Assembly (NCBI RefSeq): GCF_000526715.1
Contig: NZ_JAGP01000001.1
Location: 2,108,001-2,172,000, forward strand
DNA from: Hydrogenovibrio kuenenii DSM 12350
GTDB lineage: Bacteria; Pseudomonadota; Gammaproteobacteria; Thiomicrospirales; Thiomicrospiraceae
Reading direction: 5' to 3'
Length of the DNA: 64,000 nucleotides
The position numbers were made by a program, and so were the translations under genes. The notes under the pieces are model-generated. The model was given only the letters and a program-made list of their open reading frames with translations. It had not been told where the DNA came from and searched no databases. Positions 56,087 to 64,000 of the stretch are shown here, piece by piece; the first letter of the stretch is position 1; each line of letters begins with the position of its first letter.

Positions 56087-56303
56087 AAAAAAGAAGTTCC
56101 AAAGTCGAGTAAAACTAAATGAAAGAAATTAAATAGAAGAAAACAATTGTAGTCCGAACCCTTTTCTTTGCAAAGGAGTATCGTGCCAGAAACCTGACAT
56201 TTTCATGAATCGGGCCTCTCTAACAACAAGTGATTTGACTCGGCAACACCCGATGTTTAGAATCATTACATAACACCCACTTTTTATGGGGAGACAACAT
56301 CAA

Positions 56304-57113
56304 ATGACATTAACCCTTTCACCTTTTTGCCGAAGCCACAAATCTGTGAAATCACTCGGCTTAATGCTCTTCTTTTTATTTTCTGTAACGACTCAAGCAG
56401 CTTTTGCAAATGACTCGTCAAAAGAAATTGATATACAAGCGTTGGTTCGCCATGTAGATAACCTTTGGCGCGGCACCACCTCTCACGCACATATGTCGAT
56501 GATAGTAAAAACCCGCCATTATCAACGTACGCTCACTCTGGAAGCTTGGTCTCACGGAAAAGACAATTCACTGGTCGTCATTCAAGCACCTATAAAAGAC
56601 CGAGGCATTGCCACTTTGAAGGTGGGTGAAAACATCTGGAACTACCTACCCAAAATCAACCGTGTCACCAAAATTCCACCGAGCATGATGTCAGGCTCTT
56701 GGATGGGAAGCCATTTTACCAATGATGACTTGGTAAAAGAAAACACTTTTGAAGCGGACTATAACGTCAGTTTGACTTTCTCCGGTGAACGCAACGGACA
56801 ACAAATTTATGAAATCACCGCCATTCCAAAGCCTAACGCAGCCGTGGTTTGGGGCAAAGTGATTATGGATGTGATTCAGTCATCACTCACACCGACCCGT
56901 GCCGATTATTATGATGAAGACGGAAGCTTGATTCGTCGCATGACATTTGCAGACTTCAAACAAATAGACGGCAAAACCGTGCCGATGATTATGCGTTTGC
57001 AACCGGAAGACAAACCTAATGAGTCGACAACGCTTGAATACAAAGACATCGAATTTGATGTCCCTATTCCGAAAAGCTTCTTCTCTTTGCAGTCCCTTAA
57101 AAGACGCCACTAA
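56304..57113 (+). CDS. LolA-like outer-membrane lipoprotein-sorting family protein
   Basis: About 269 residues with a signal peptide (SLGLMLFFLFSVTTQAAFA). The mature part has KTRHYQRTLTLEAWSHGKDNSLVVI, NIWNYLPKINRVTKIPPSMMSGSWMGSHFTNDDL and a C-terminal LEYKDIEFDVPIPKSFF, all typical of the LolA-like family found with MacB/FtsX-type exporters. I prefer ATG 56304, preceded by GGGGAG; an in-frame ATG at 56286 overlaps that site. It probably carries a hydrophobic ligand across the periplasm for the ABC genes downstream. Confidence 0.88.
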   Translation: MTLTLSPFCRSHKSVKSLGLMLFFLFSVTTQAAFANDSSKEIDIQALVRHVDNLWRGTTSHAHMSMIVKTRHYQRTLTLEAWSHGKDNSLVVIQAPIKDRGIATLKVGENIWNYLPKINRVTKIPPSMMSGSWMGSHFTNDDLVKENTFEADYNVSLTFSGERNGQQIYEITAIPKPNAAVVWGKVIMDVIQSSLTPTRADYYDEDGSLIRRMTFADFKQIDGKTVPMIMRLQPEDKPNESTTLEYKDIEFDVPIPKSFFSLQSLKRRH

Positions 57114-57183
57114 AAAAGAGTTTTTCAAAGGTCACTATGGAAAAGTGTAATCGTTTTCACTTAATTGCCAAGGTAGAAAATTC

Positions 57184-58497
57184 ATGAAAATTCTTTTTTT
57201 CATCGCTTGGCGCAATATCTGGCGTAACCCGCTGAGAAGCCTATTAACGATTTCCGCGCTCTCCGGTAGCTTGGTCATGCTGATTCTTTACTCAGCCTTT
57301 CTGCAAGGGATGTCAGATCAAATGGTGAGTTATGCTACCGACATTTCCACCGGAAAACTACAAATTCACCGTAAAGCCTACCTTGACGACCAAGACATCT
57401 ATGCCACCCTTTCTTGGCAAACGCTTTCAAAACTAGAAAAACAAAATCCAGATCTTAAATTCACTCCTAGACTTTATTCCGCAGGGCTGGCGAGCTCCAA
57501 ACAAAACTCGACAGGCGTCTTGATAGAAGCCGTTAGCCCAACACAAGAGAATCAAGTCACGCACCTACTTGAGCATTTGCGGACAGGCACTGCGAATTTA
57601 GGAATAGCACCGCTAACGTCAGACACTAATAAAGACGAAATTGCGCCGGAAGTTTACTCGGTCCTTGTTGGAACACAGCTGGCAAAAAACCTTAAGCTCA
57701 CCATCGGTAGTGAATTGATTTTAATGACGCAAGCGGTGGATGGCAGTATTGGGAACGCCCTTTATCGTGTCTCGGGAATTTTGAGTCCATTTGATCCCAA
57801 CTTTGATCGCATGGGCGTACTTATGTCCGTTCCCGCTTATCAAGATTTAATGGCATTGCAAAACGGCATACATGAAATCGCAATCAAAACACCGAGTGAT
57901 GCAAATTTAACGGATGTGCAACAACGCCTACAACATCAGCTACAACAAATTTCAACACAGCAGCTGCAATCCGGCAAAACACTCAAAGACCTTGGCGGTA
58001 AACCTATTGTTGAAACCTGGAAACAAATCAATCCATCTGTCGCCAGCATGCTATCACTCAGCCATTCAATGCTATTGATTATTGGCGCAATCGTTATCAG
58101 CTTAGCGGCGCTGGGCATGATTAATACGCTCATGATGGCCATTCACGAACGTACTCATGAATTTGGTATTTTGCTCTCTATCGGCTTAAAACGCTGGGCA
58201 CTATTGGCGATGGTGCTACTCGAATCTTTTTATTTGGCAATTTTATCCGCAGTAATCGGCGCGATCATTGGCGGCTTTTTGGCCTTGCACTTTGAACATC
58301 ACGGTATTGATTTCAGCAGCCAATTACCTGACGGGTACGATTGGGCAGGAGTTGTATTTGAACCTGTAATGAAAGGTGCCATTTCAACTGAACAAATCAT
58401 CCAAGCGGTCGTGTTGATGTTAATTTTAACGATCATCGCCTCTTTAATCCCAGCACTTCGTACCTTAAAGCTAAATACCGCGGAGGCGATACGATGA
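57184..58497 (+). CDS. ABC transporter permease (FtsX/MacB type), first
   Basis: 437 residues. An N-terminal helix opens IAWRNIWRNPLRSLLTISAL, then a large periplasmic domain (about 40-280), then three helices with ALGMINTLMMAIHERTHEFGILLSIG, the LolE/FtsX signature. It overlaps the second permease by 4 bases. Together they should form a heterodimeric extractor driven by the ATPase gene. Confidence 0.93.
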   Translation: MKILFFIAWRNIWRNPLRSLLTISALSGSLVMLILYSAFLQGMSDQMVSYATDISTGKLQIHRKAYLDDQDIYATLSWQTLSKLEKQNPDLKFTPRLYSAGLASSKQNSTGVLIEAVSPTQENQVTHLLEHLRTGTANLGIAPLTSDTNKDEIAPEVYSVLVGTQLAKNLKLTIGSELILMTQAVDGSIGNALYRVSGILSPFDPNFDRMGVLMSVPAYQDLMALQNGIHEIAIKTPSDANLTDVQQRLQHQLQQISTQQLQSGKTLKDLGGKPIVETWKQINPSVASMLSLSHSMLLIIGAIVISLAALGMINTLMMAIHERTHEFGILLSIGLKRWALLAMVLLESFYLAILSAVIGAIIGGFLALHFEHHGIDFSSQLPDGYDWAGVVFEPVMKGAISTEQIIQAVVLMLILTIIASLIPALRTLKLNTAEAIR

Positions 58498-59849
58498 AAC
58501 AAACATCTTATCACCCTACCCCAGCCTGGCAGATTTTAACGGCAACGCTAATCAGAATGGCATGGCGTAATCTTTGGCGTAATCGTAAACGTACCTTAAT
58601 TACACTCAGCTCAATTGCCATTGGTTTTGCCTTAGCGGTACTGTTTATCGGCATGGGAGATGGTAGTCATAACTCGATGATTCGCAATGCGATTCAACTG
58701 GGTGAAGGGCATATCACCATACAACCCAAAAACTACCAGGCTGCCCCCAGCAACCACTTATTTCTGGCCGATGGCAAACGACTAGAACAAACCATCAAAA
58801 CGCTACATATTCCCGGAAAAGTCATGCCGAGAATCACCATACAAACTCTTGCAAGTACAGCCAATAATGCGGTTGGCGCAGGATTATTGGGGATTGAAAC
58901 AGATAGCAAAACAGCGCTTGATCCAATGGAAGAAAAGCTCAAGCCAACCCTTGTTTCTGGAGGCTGGCTCAAACCTAACGACAATCGAGGCGTGGTTATT
59001 GGTTCGGGCATGGCTCGCAAACTCAAAGCGAAAGTTGGCAATAAAATCGTGCTCATGGCGGGTAAAAAAGGCGGGGATTCACAGGCTTATCTGGCAAAAG
59101 TGCGTGGTATTTTCAATGCCCCCCTGGATGAAATGAACGACTTCTTTATTGTGAGTCACTTATCTTTTGCGCGCCAATTTTTATTGGGTGAAGGCGGAAA
59201 AGCCTCTCTTGAACCGGTTACCCGTTTCGCTATTTTCCTTAATAACTCCGACACACAAGACGACTGGAAACAGCAACTAAAAATCGCTGTTAATAAAGCT
59301 TTTCCAGTAGGCAGCAAAACCGACACTAAAACTGGCGAAGATACTGCAACACCTGTCGTTTTGGATTGGCAGGAAATGATGCCACAACTGATTCAATTCA
59401 TTGCGCTGGACAATGCTGGCAACTATGTCTTTTTGGTGTTTATTTTAATCATGGTGGTGTTTGGTATTCTGAACACTGTCTTGATGAGTGTACTGGAACG
59501 CACACGTGAATTTGGGTTATTGCGCGCGCTTGGCATGAACCGCCGTCACCTGCTTTTTCTGGTGCTGTTTGAATCTTTGTTACTGAGTTTTCTTGCCATT
59601 ATTGTCGGTTGGTTTTTGGGTGGACTCACACAGCTTTGGTTTAGCCATCACGGCATAGACTTCTCTGCCTTTATGGAAGGTGGTACCAGCTTGATGGGCA
59701 CGATGATGGATCCAATCATTTATACCGAATTATCTTGGGATCGCGTTAAACAACTGACGATTATTGTATTTGTAACCACATTGATCACAGGCATTTACCC
59801 TGCGGTTAAAGCCGCTAAAGTAACGCCAATTGAAGCATTACGCACCTAG
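58494..59849 (+). CDS. ABC transporter permease (FtsX/MacB type), second
   Basis: 451 residues with the same architecture: RMAWRNLWRNRKRTLITLSSI, a periplasmic domain, and GILNTVLMSVLERTREFGLLRALG plus three helices. The first 20 or so residues (SYHPTPAWQIL) have no counterpart in the first permease and are encoded across a perfect dispersed repeat. The real start could be an in-frame ATG at 58557, though that lacks a ribosome site and the ATGA overlap favours 58494. Confidence 0.92.
   Translation: MKQTSYHPTPAWQILTATLIRMAWRNLWRNRKRTLITLSSIAIGFALAVLFIGMGDGSHNSMIRNAIQLGEGHITIQPKNYQAAPSNHLFLADGKRLEQTIKTLHIPGKVMPRITIQTLASTANNAVGAGLLGIETDSKTALDPMEEKLKPTLVSGGWLKPNDNRGVVIGSGMARKLKAKVGNKIVLMAGKKGGDSQAYLAKVRGIFNAPLDEMNDFFIVSHLSFARQFLLGEGGKASLEPVTRFAIFLNNSDTQDDWKQQLKIAVNKAFPVGSKTDTKTGEDTATPVVLDWQEMMPQLIQFIALDNAGNYVFLVFILIMVVFGILNTVLMSVLERTREFGLLRALGMNRRHLLFLVLFESLLLSFLAIIVGWFLGGLTQLWFSHHGIDFSAFMEGGTSLMGTMMDPIIYTELSWDRVKQLTIIVFVTTLITGIYPAVKAAKVTPIEALRT
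58519..58537 (+). repeat. 19-bp dispersed repeat, perfect copy at a permease N-terminus
   Basis: All 19 bases match. It encodes TPAWQIL near the start of the second permease, or lies in the leader if translation starts at 58557. Confidence 0.95.
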
Positions 59850-59886
59850 CAAAACGAATGACTTACAAAGAATATGGGAGAACAGC

Positions 59887-60654
59887 ATGTCAGACAAAAC
59901 AGGTGAGGTTATGACAGCCGACAAAAGCAGTGTCGATGCTGAATCGCCTCTACTGGCACTTAGCCATATCAACAAAATTTACCGACAAGGCGAACTTCAA
60001 GTTGATGCGCTGACCGATATAGAATTGACTATTAATAAAGGCGAATTTGCTGCTTTAGTTGGCCCATCAGGCTCAGGAAAAACGACTTTACTTAATATTA
60101 TCGGTGGTTTGGACCGCCCATCACAAGGTTCGGTACACCTTAATGGCGTGGATATGACACAACTTTCAGAATCCGCTTTATCCGATTTTCGCCTTTACCA
60201 ACTTGGCTTTATTTTTCAGGCTTACAACCTCGTACCTGTCTTAAGTGCTCTGGAAAATGTCGAGTTGATTATGGTACTGCAAGGCATTGATGAAAAAGAA
60301 CGCAGAGAACGAGCTGAACATTATCTTGGTCTTGTTGGTTTGCAAGATGTACTAAATCGTCGCCCTGCCGCCCTGAGTGGTGGACAACAACAACGTGTGG
60401 CCGTTGCACGTGCTTTGGCAGCAAACCCAACATTGGTACTTGCAGATGAACCAACTGCGAACCTGGATTCAGAAAACGCGTTTGCGCTGCTCGACATTAT
60501 GCATAAGCTTTCGCATGAAGAGAAAACTACCTTTTTGTTTTCCACACATGACCCTCGAGTTATGGAACGTGCCGAACGTATTATTCGTTTACGTGACGGT
60601 AAGATTGAGCATGATGGTAATCACAATTCCGGCCATAAAAACCCAACGATGTGA
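59887..60654 (+). CDS. ABC transporter ATP-binding protein (LolD/MacB type)
   Basis: 255 residues from ATG 59887, which has GGGAG upstream. Walker A GPSGSGKTTLL, Q-loop FIFQAYNLVPVL, signature LSGGQQQR, Walker B LVLADEPTANLD and the switch His in STHD are all intact. It energises the two permeases. Its stop overlaps the next start (TGATG). Confidence 0.96.
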   Translation: MSDKTGEVMTADKSSVDAESPLLALSHINKIYRQGELQVDALTDIELTINKGEFAALVGPSGSGKTTLLNIIGGLDRPSQGSVHLNGVDMTQLSESALSDFRLYQLGFIFQAYNLVPVLSALENVELIMVLQGIDEKERRERAEHYLGLVGLQDVLNRRPAALSGGQQQRVAVARALAANPTLVLADEPTANLDSENAFALLDIMHKLSHEEKTTFLFSTHDPRVMERAERIIRLRDGKIEHDGNHNSGHKNPTM

Positions 60655-61913
60655 TGAATATTCTCAATCATTTGACCCTACGCTTTATTCTACCGATACT
60701 CGCTTTTGGCTATGCTTCCGTAAGCTATGCAACCCCACAATTTACGGGTAGAGTTTCCGTATTAGGCGCTTTATCTCACGCAGATGCGGATCAAGTAAGT
60801 ACCGGAAAAGACACTTATCTACATGCAAACCAACAAGGTTTACGTCTGATGTTAGATGACACTTCTGACCAAGACCAATGGTCTGTTCATTTACGCACAG
60901 TTCGCCAGTATTTAGAAAACTACCCCACAACGTCATTACACAGTTCCGATTTGTTTCGCGTGAAACCTTTATCAAATGGTTGGACAGACACCTCCACACA
61001 CACACAAACCAAAATCGGTTATGTATTAGACCGTGCCGTCTACAGAACCCAATTACCCAAATTTTCACAGCTAATGAATGATGGCTCCGCCAGTGTTTCC
61101 ATTGGTCGTCAACCGATTGACTGGGGAGCTGGGCGTTTTTGGCAACCGATGAACGTGTTTGGTGGTTTTGCCCCGACCGACCTAGATACCGAATTTAAAC
61201 CCGGTATTGATGCGGCAACACTCGATATCTACCCAAGTGCTTTCTCTTCACTCACTGCGGCCTATGTGCTTTCCTCCGACAAACAGGCACTGTCAAAAGG
61301 CAAAAACAACCTGGCACTGCATTACCGCGCGCAGGTTGGTGATCAATCAGAGTTAAGTTTGCTTGCAGCAGATGTTTTGGACAATCGTATTTTAGGCGGT
61401 GCACTTGAAACCAGTTGGCAAGGCATCGGCTTGCGCTGGGAAGGCACGAGAACGCATGATAATACAATGGAAAAAGACTATAACTTTTGGGTAGCTGGAC
61501 TAGATTATCAGTTCGATAACGGTACTTTGATTATGGCAGAAGTTTACGACAATGAACGAGGGGCTGAGAAAACCAGTGAGCTAAATACCGTGGCTGCACA
61601 ACCTTGGTTTCGCTATGGGTTACAACCGCAACTCAGTCGTCATGTCGCAGGTGTGAGTATTCAAAAAGATGTAACACCACTTTGGCAAGTGCAATATCTG
61701 GCATTATCGAGTTGGCTAAAAGACAATAACAACCAGAACCGTTCATCCTGGCTTCATCAAATCAATGCCACCTATTCACTAAGCAACGAATCAAGCCTGT
61801 TACTTTCGGCTCTTTTCACTCAAGGCAAAGGATTGAACAGTAGCCAACAACTCCAGTCTGAGTTTGGTGCCGTTCCCGTCAGTGTCACTGCTAAGTTTGT
61901 GATGTACTTTTAA
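60654..61913 (+). CDS. secreted, probably outer-membrane beta-barrel protein of the envelope operon
   Basis: 419 residues, signal peptide (LTLRFILPILAFGYASVSYA), then alternating amphipathic strands rich in Trp/Tyr/Gln. It ends with VSVTAKFVMYF, an aromatic C-terminus of the kind recognised by the barrel assembly machinery. No named family recognised; a porin-like or alginate-export-like barrel is plausible. Coupling to the ABC genes suggests it takes part in the same export path. Its 3' end overlaps the convergent GGDEF-EAL gene by 23 bases. Confidence 0.8.
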   Translation: MNILNHLTLRFILPILAFGYASVSYATPQFTGRVSVLGALSHADADQVSTGKDTYLHANQQGLRLMLDDTSDQDQWSVHLRTVRQYLENYPTTSLHSSDLFRVKPLSNGWTDTSTHTQTKIGYVLDRAVYRTQLPKFSQLMNDGSASVSIGRQPIDWGAGRFWQPMNVFGGFAPTDLDTEFKPGIDAATLDIYPSAFSSLTAAYVLSSDKQALSKGKNNLALHYRAQVGDQSELSLLAADVLDNRILGGALETSWQGIGLRWEGTRTHDNTMEKDYNFWVAGLDYQFDNGTLIMAEVYDNERGAEKTSELNTVAAQPWFRYGLQPQLSRHVAGVSIQKDVTPLWQVQYLALSSWLKDNNNQNRSSWLHQINATYSLSNESSLLLSALFTQGKGLNSSQQLQSEFGAVPVSVTAKFVMYF

Positions 61914-64000
61914 GACGCTCGCAAACTTCTTGTAGCGCAACCGGCCTTGCCAAAAAGTAGCCTTGAATAATATCGCAGCCTAATTCTCTAAGGGTTTGCA
62001 ACTGAACTTCTTGCTCCACCCCTTCGGCAACAACTTTTTTGCCTAATGCTTTCGCCATGGATATGGTTGCCGCTACAATTGCATAATCATCTTCATTGGT
62101 ATGCACATGCTCAACAAACTGCTTATCAATTTTGAGGTGCGTACTTTTAAACTGACGTAAAGATGCTAATGAAGAATAACCTGTTCCAAAGTCATCAACT
62201 GCAATAGTGCCTCCACTATCCTTAAACTCTTTCAACAAGACTTTCACCTCATCGGAAAGTTCTGCATAAGCTGTTTCAGTAATCTCAAACTCCAGGTCAT
62301 CAAACTCTAGGCTTGAGTCCTGAATGGCTTGCCGTAACTCAATCAAATCCTCTACGTGATTGAGCTGCTTACCCGACAAGTTGATCGAAATACGACTTGT
62401 AAAACCAGCCTGGCGCAAAATAGGTAAATCTCGTTCTACTTCGCCTATTTCCCATAAACATAAATCTTGAATCAGGTTTCGGCTTTCCGCCACGGGAATA
62501 AAAACAGATGGCACATTATTGGGCCTAACATTTTCAGGTGCATGTGGCCAGCGAACCAGTGCTTCAGCACCAACAGGTTCCAATGTCATTGCATCAAATT
62601 GCAATTGATAGTGCAGTTCGAACTCATTATTTTGTATCGCATGGGTTAAGGAATTAAAGAGCACCATATCCTTATGCACTTTATCCAACATGGAAGGCTC
62701 ATAGAATACATAAGCATTTCGACCCGAATTTTTCGCTTCATACAAGGCGGTATCAGCTTGAGAAATAATGGTATTACAAGACAATGTAGGATCACAAAAT
62801 ACAATACCGATGCTGGTTGATGTTTTTACATGATGCTCACCAATTTCAAAAGCTGAGTGAAAACTTTTAATAATCTTTTCAGCAACATTGGAGGCCTCAA
62901 TACCCCCTGTTTCCTGATTCAACAAAATGGCAAACTCATCCCCTCCCATGCGAGCAAACACATCATTATCCCGCAAAATACGACGCACTCGATTCACCAC
63001 TCTTAACAGCAATTGATCCCCTATTGGGTGTCCTAACGAATCATTAATTTCTTTAAAATGATCCAAATCTAAGTACAAAATAACGGCACGGTGAGTGCTA
63101 TCTCGTTCCTTTGTCAGCTCTTCGGTCAGGCTATCCAAAAACATGCGACGATTCGGTAGGCCAGTCAGAGGATCGTGGTAAGACAAACGACTGATTCTTT
63201 CCTTTTGCTCGACAACTTGCGAAATATCACGAAAGGTAATGACCGAACCAATAATTTCACAATCCTTTTGAATTGGGGTGCTCCAGTATTCGACTGGAAA
63301 TGATGAGCCATCTTTACGCCAGAGTACTTCATCCGTTACATGATAATCTGCACCGGTACGAATCGGCATCATCATTTTACATTCACTGACGGGAATCTCT
63401 CGTCCAGATGGGTAGGTATGATGTATGAGCTCTTGATTAACCTTGCCCACCAACTCTTCTTCTTGATATCCCAGCATTTTTAAAGCCGCAGGATTAACAA
63501 ACGTCGTCACCCCTTTAAGATCGATGCCAAAAATCCCTTCATTAGCACTGTTTAACAGCAGGTTAGAAAACTCTTGTGCCTTGAAGTAATCGGTCATGTC
63601 CACAAAATAACCGTAAAGGGATTTTACCTCTCCATTTTTGTGATATTCAACCTGACTGTAATCATAAAAATCTCGGTAATGACCAGACTTGGTCTTGAGA
63701 CGATAAGACTGTTCAAAACTATGATATTGGTCAAAAATACTTTCTTCCACTTCCGTTTTAACCCGATCATAGTCTTGAGGGTGGATTAATTTCTCGAAAG
63801 AGAAATCCGGGGATAAAACCTCTTCCTGTGTATAACCTAATACGTTTTCAACATTTTTCGATGCATAAACAATCGGCCAACCATCCACCGGCTTCCACTG
63901 CAAAATAACGGTTGGCCCGCCAGCAAAAAGGTTACGCTCTGCACGCAACGCCTGTTCAACCGCTTTCGAGTCTGAAATATCATCAATAACCCAAATCACG
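61891..64000 (-). CDS. multi-PAS GGDEF-EAL c-di-GMP signalling protein, N-terminus beyond window
   Basis: At least 703 residues; the 5' end lies past the window. Visible are three PAS/PAC regions (one cut by the edge, then FYDYSQVEYHKNG and a third with FVNPAALKMLGYQEEEL), a GGDEF domain with intact FARMGGDEFAILL, and an EAL domain with GAEALVRW, DDFGTGYSSL and LKIDKQFV. Both activities look possible. No membrane helix is seen in the visible part. Confidence 0.95.
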   Translation of the reverse strand, partial: VIWVIDDISDSKAVEQALRAERNLFAGGPTVILQWKPVDGWPIVYASKNVENVLGYTQEEVLSPDFSFEKLIHPQDYDRVKTEVEESIFDQYHSFEQSYRLKTKSGHYRDFYDYSQVEYHKNGEVKSLYGYFVDMTDYFKAQEFSNLLLNSANEGIFGIDLKGVTTFVNPAALKMLGYQEEELVGKVNQELIHHTYPSGREIPVSECKMMMPIRTGADYHVTDEVLWRKDGSSFPVEYWSTPIQKDCEIIGSVITFRDISQVVEQKERISRLSYHDPLTGLPNRRMFLDSLTEELTKERDSTHRAVILYLDLDHFKEINDSLGHPIGDQLLLRVVNRVRRILRDNDVFARMGGDEFAILLNQETGGIEASNVAEKIIKSFHSAFEIGEHHVKTSTSIGIVFCDPTLSCNTIISQADTALYEAKNSGRNAYVFYEPSMLDKVHKDMVLFNSLTHAIQNNEFELHYQLQFDAMTLEPVGAEALVRWPHAPENVRPNNVPSVFIPVAESRNLIQDLCLWEIGEVERDLPILRQAGFTSRISINLSGKQLNHVEDLIELRQAIQDSSLEFDDLEFEITETAYAELSDEVKVLLKEFKDSGGTIAVDDFGTGYSSLASLRQFKSTHLKIDKQFVEHVHTNEDDYAIVAATISMAKALGKKVVAEGVEQEVQLQTLRELGCDIIQGYFLARPVALQEVCERLKSTSQT

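Noticed and set aside
62401-62420. CCAGCCTGGCG in the last GGDEF-EAL gene
   Set aside because: Only the core matches, without the CAGATTTT half; treated as coincidence.
1-64000. CRISPR arrays, rRNA, tRNA, transposases
   Set aside because: I saw no regularly spaced repeats, no cloverleaf or rRNA sequence, and no transposase or integrase frames in the window.

Overview
The window reads as chromosome from a moderately AT-rich gammaproteobacterium. The synteny is typical of that class: hisBHAF-hisE-hinT-tatABC, bioB-F-H-C, metE/metR divergent, and priA. A cbb3 oxidase operon, several multidomain c-di-GMP proteins and a PAS-type chemoreceptor point to a motile, oxygen-sensing aquatic bacterium. 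A sulfur-oxidiser of the Thiomicrospira/Hydrogenovibrio/Thiomicrorhabdus group would fit. That placement is my inference from family content, not a database result.

Layout. 1-5020 (minus): ccoNOQP, a 48-codon membrane ORF and ccoG, with FNR-type palindromes. 5451-8976 (plus): hisB-H-A-F-E (hisI absent) and a HIT protein. 9132-13549 (plus): tatABC, an exported DUF255 thioredoxin-fold protein and a membrane zinc peptidase. 13621-14334 (minus): a ComF-family phosphoribosyltransferase. 14500-18594 (plus): bioB, bioF, bioH, bioC. 18606-26795 (minus): PAS-chemoreceptor, a TIGR03545/TIGR03546 pair and priA. 26854-29188 (plus): pxpABC (5-oxoprolinase). 29224-33439: a patchwork with a small membrane protein, a Vat-like acetyltransferase, a broken duplicate of the pxpC 3' end, an orphan gene, an AraC regulator/SDR pair and a probable gene remnant. 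33440-37170 (plus): acetate-type transporter, EamA permease, arfB, murI, cytochrome b561. 37277-39346 (minus): GGDEF-EAL protein. 39659-41945: small HTH regulators, DUF2975 and gpmA. 42013-46272: metE/metR and rsmJ. 46612-49505: DUF4395 membrane protein, HTH protein, histone-H1-like protein, zinc-type oxidoreductase. 49824-56086 (minus): recQ and an RND pump with its adaptor. 56304-61913 (plus): an envelope operon (LolA-like protein, two FtsX/MacB-type permeases, ATPase, outer-membrane-type protein). 61891-end (minus): a second PAS-GGDEF-EAL protein, cut by the window end.

The most unusual feature is a dispersed 19-bp sequence, CCCCAGCCTGGCAGATTTT. I count about 13 clear and 4 degenerate copies between 13.5 and 58.6 kb. 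Sixteen of the 17 lie in the same orientation whatever the direction of the surrounding gene. Most are intergenic, but several lie inside reading frames (pxpB, priA, recQ and a permease N-terminus) in different frames. The only clear opposite-strand copy pairs with a forward copy to make a perfect 18-bp hairpin between two convergent genes. I do not recognise the element. An oriented chromosomal-architecture or recombination motif, a DNA-uptake-like sequence and a REP-like repeat are the main alternatives.

Other noteworthy structure: a 24-bp palindrome CGTTATR-N10-YATAACG at the bioB promoter that recurs twice around a terminator near 49.6 kb; FNR boxes at the cco locus and before the DUF4395 gene; palindromic candidate operators in front of two small regulator loci; and a pair of MetR-type boxes between metE and metR.
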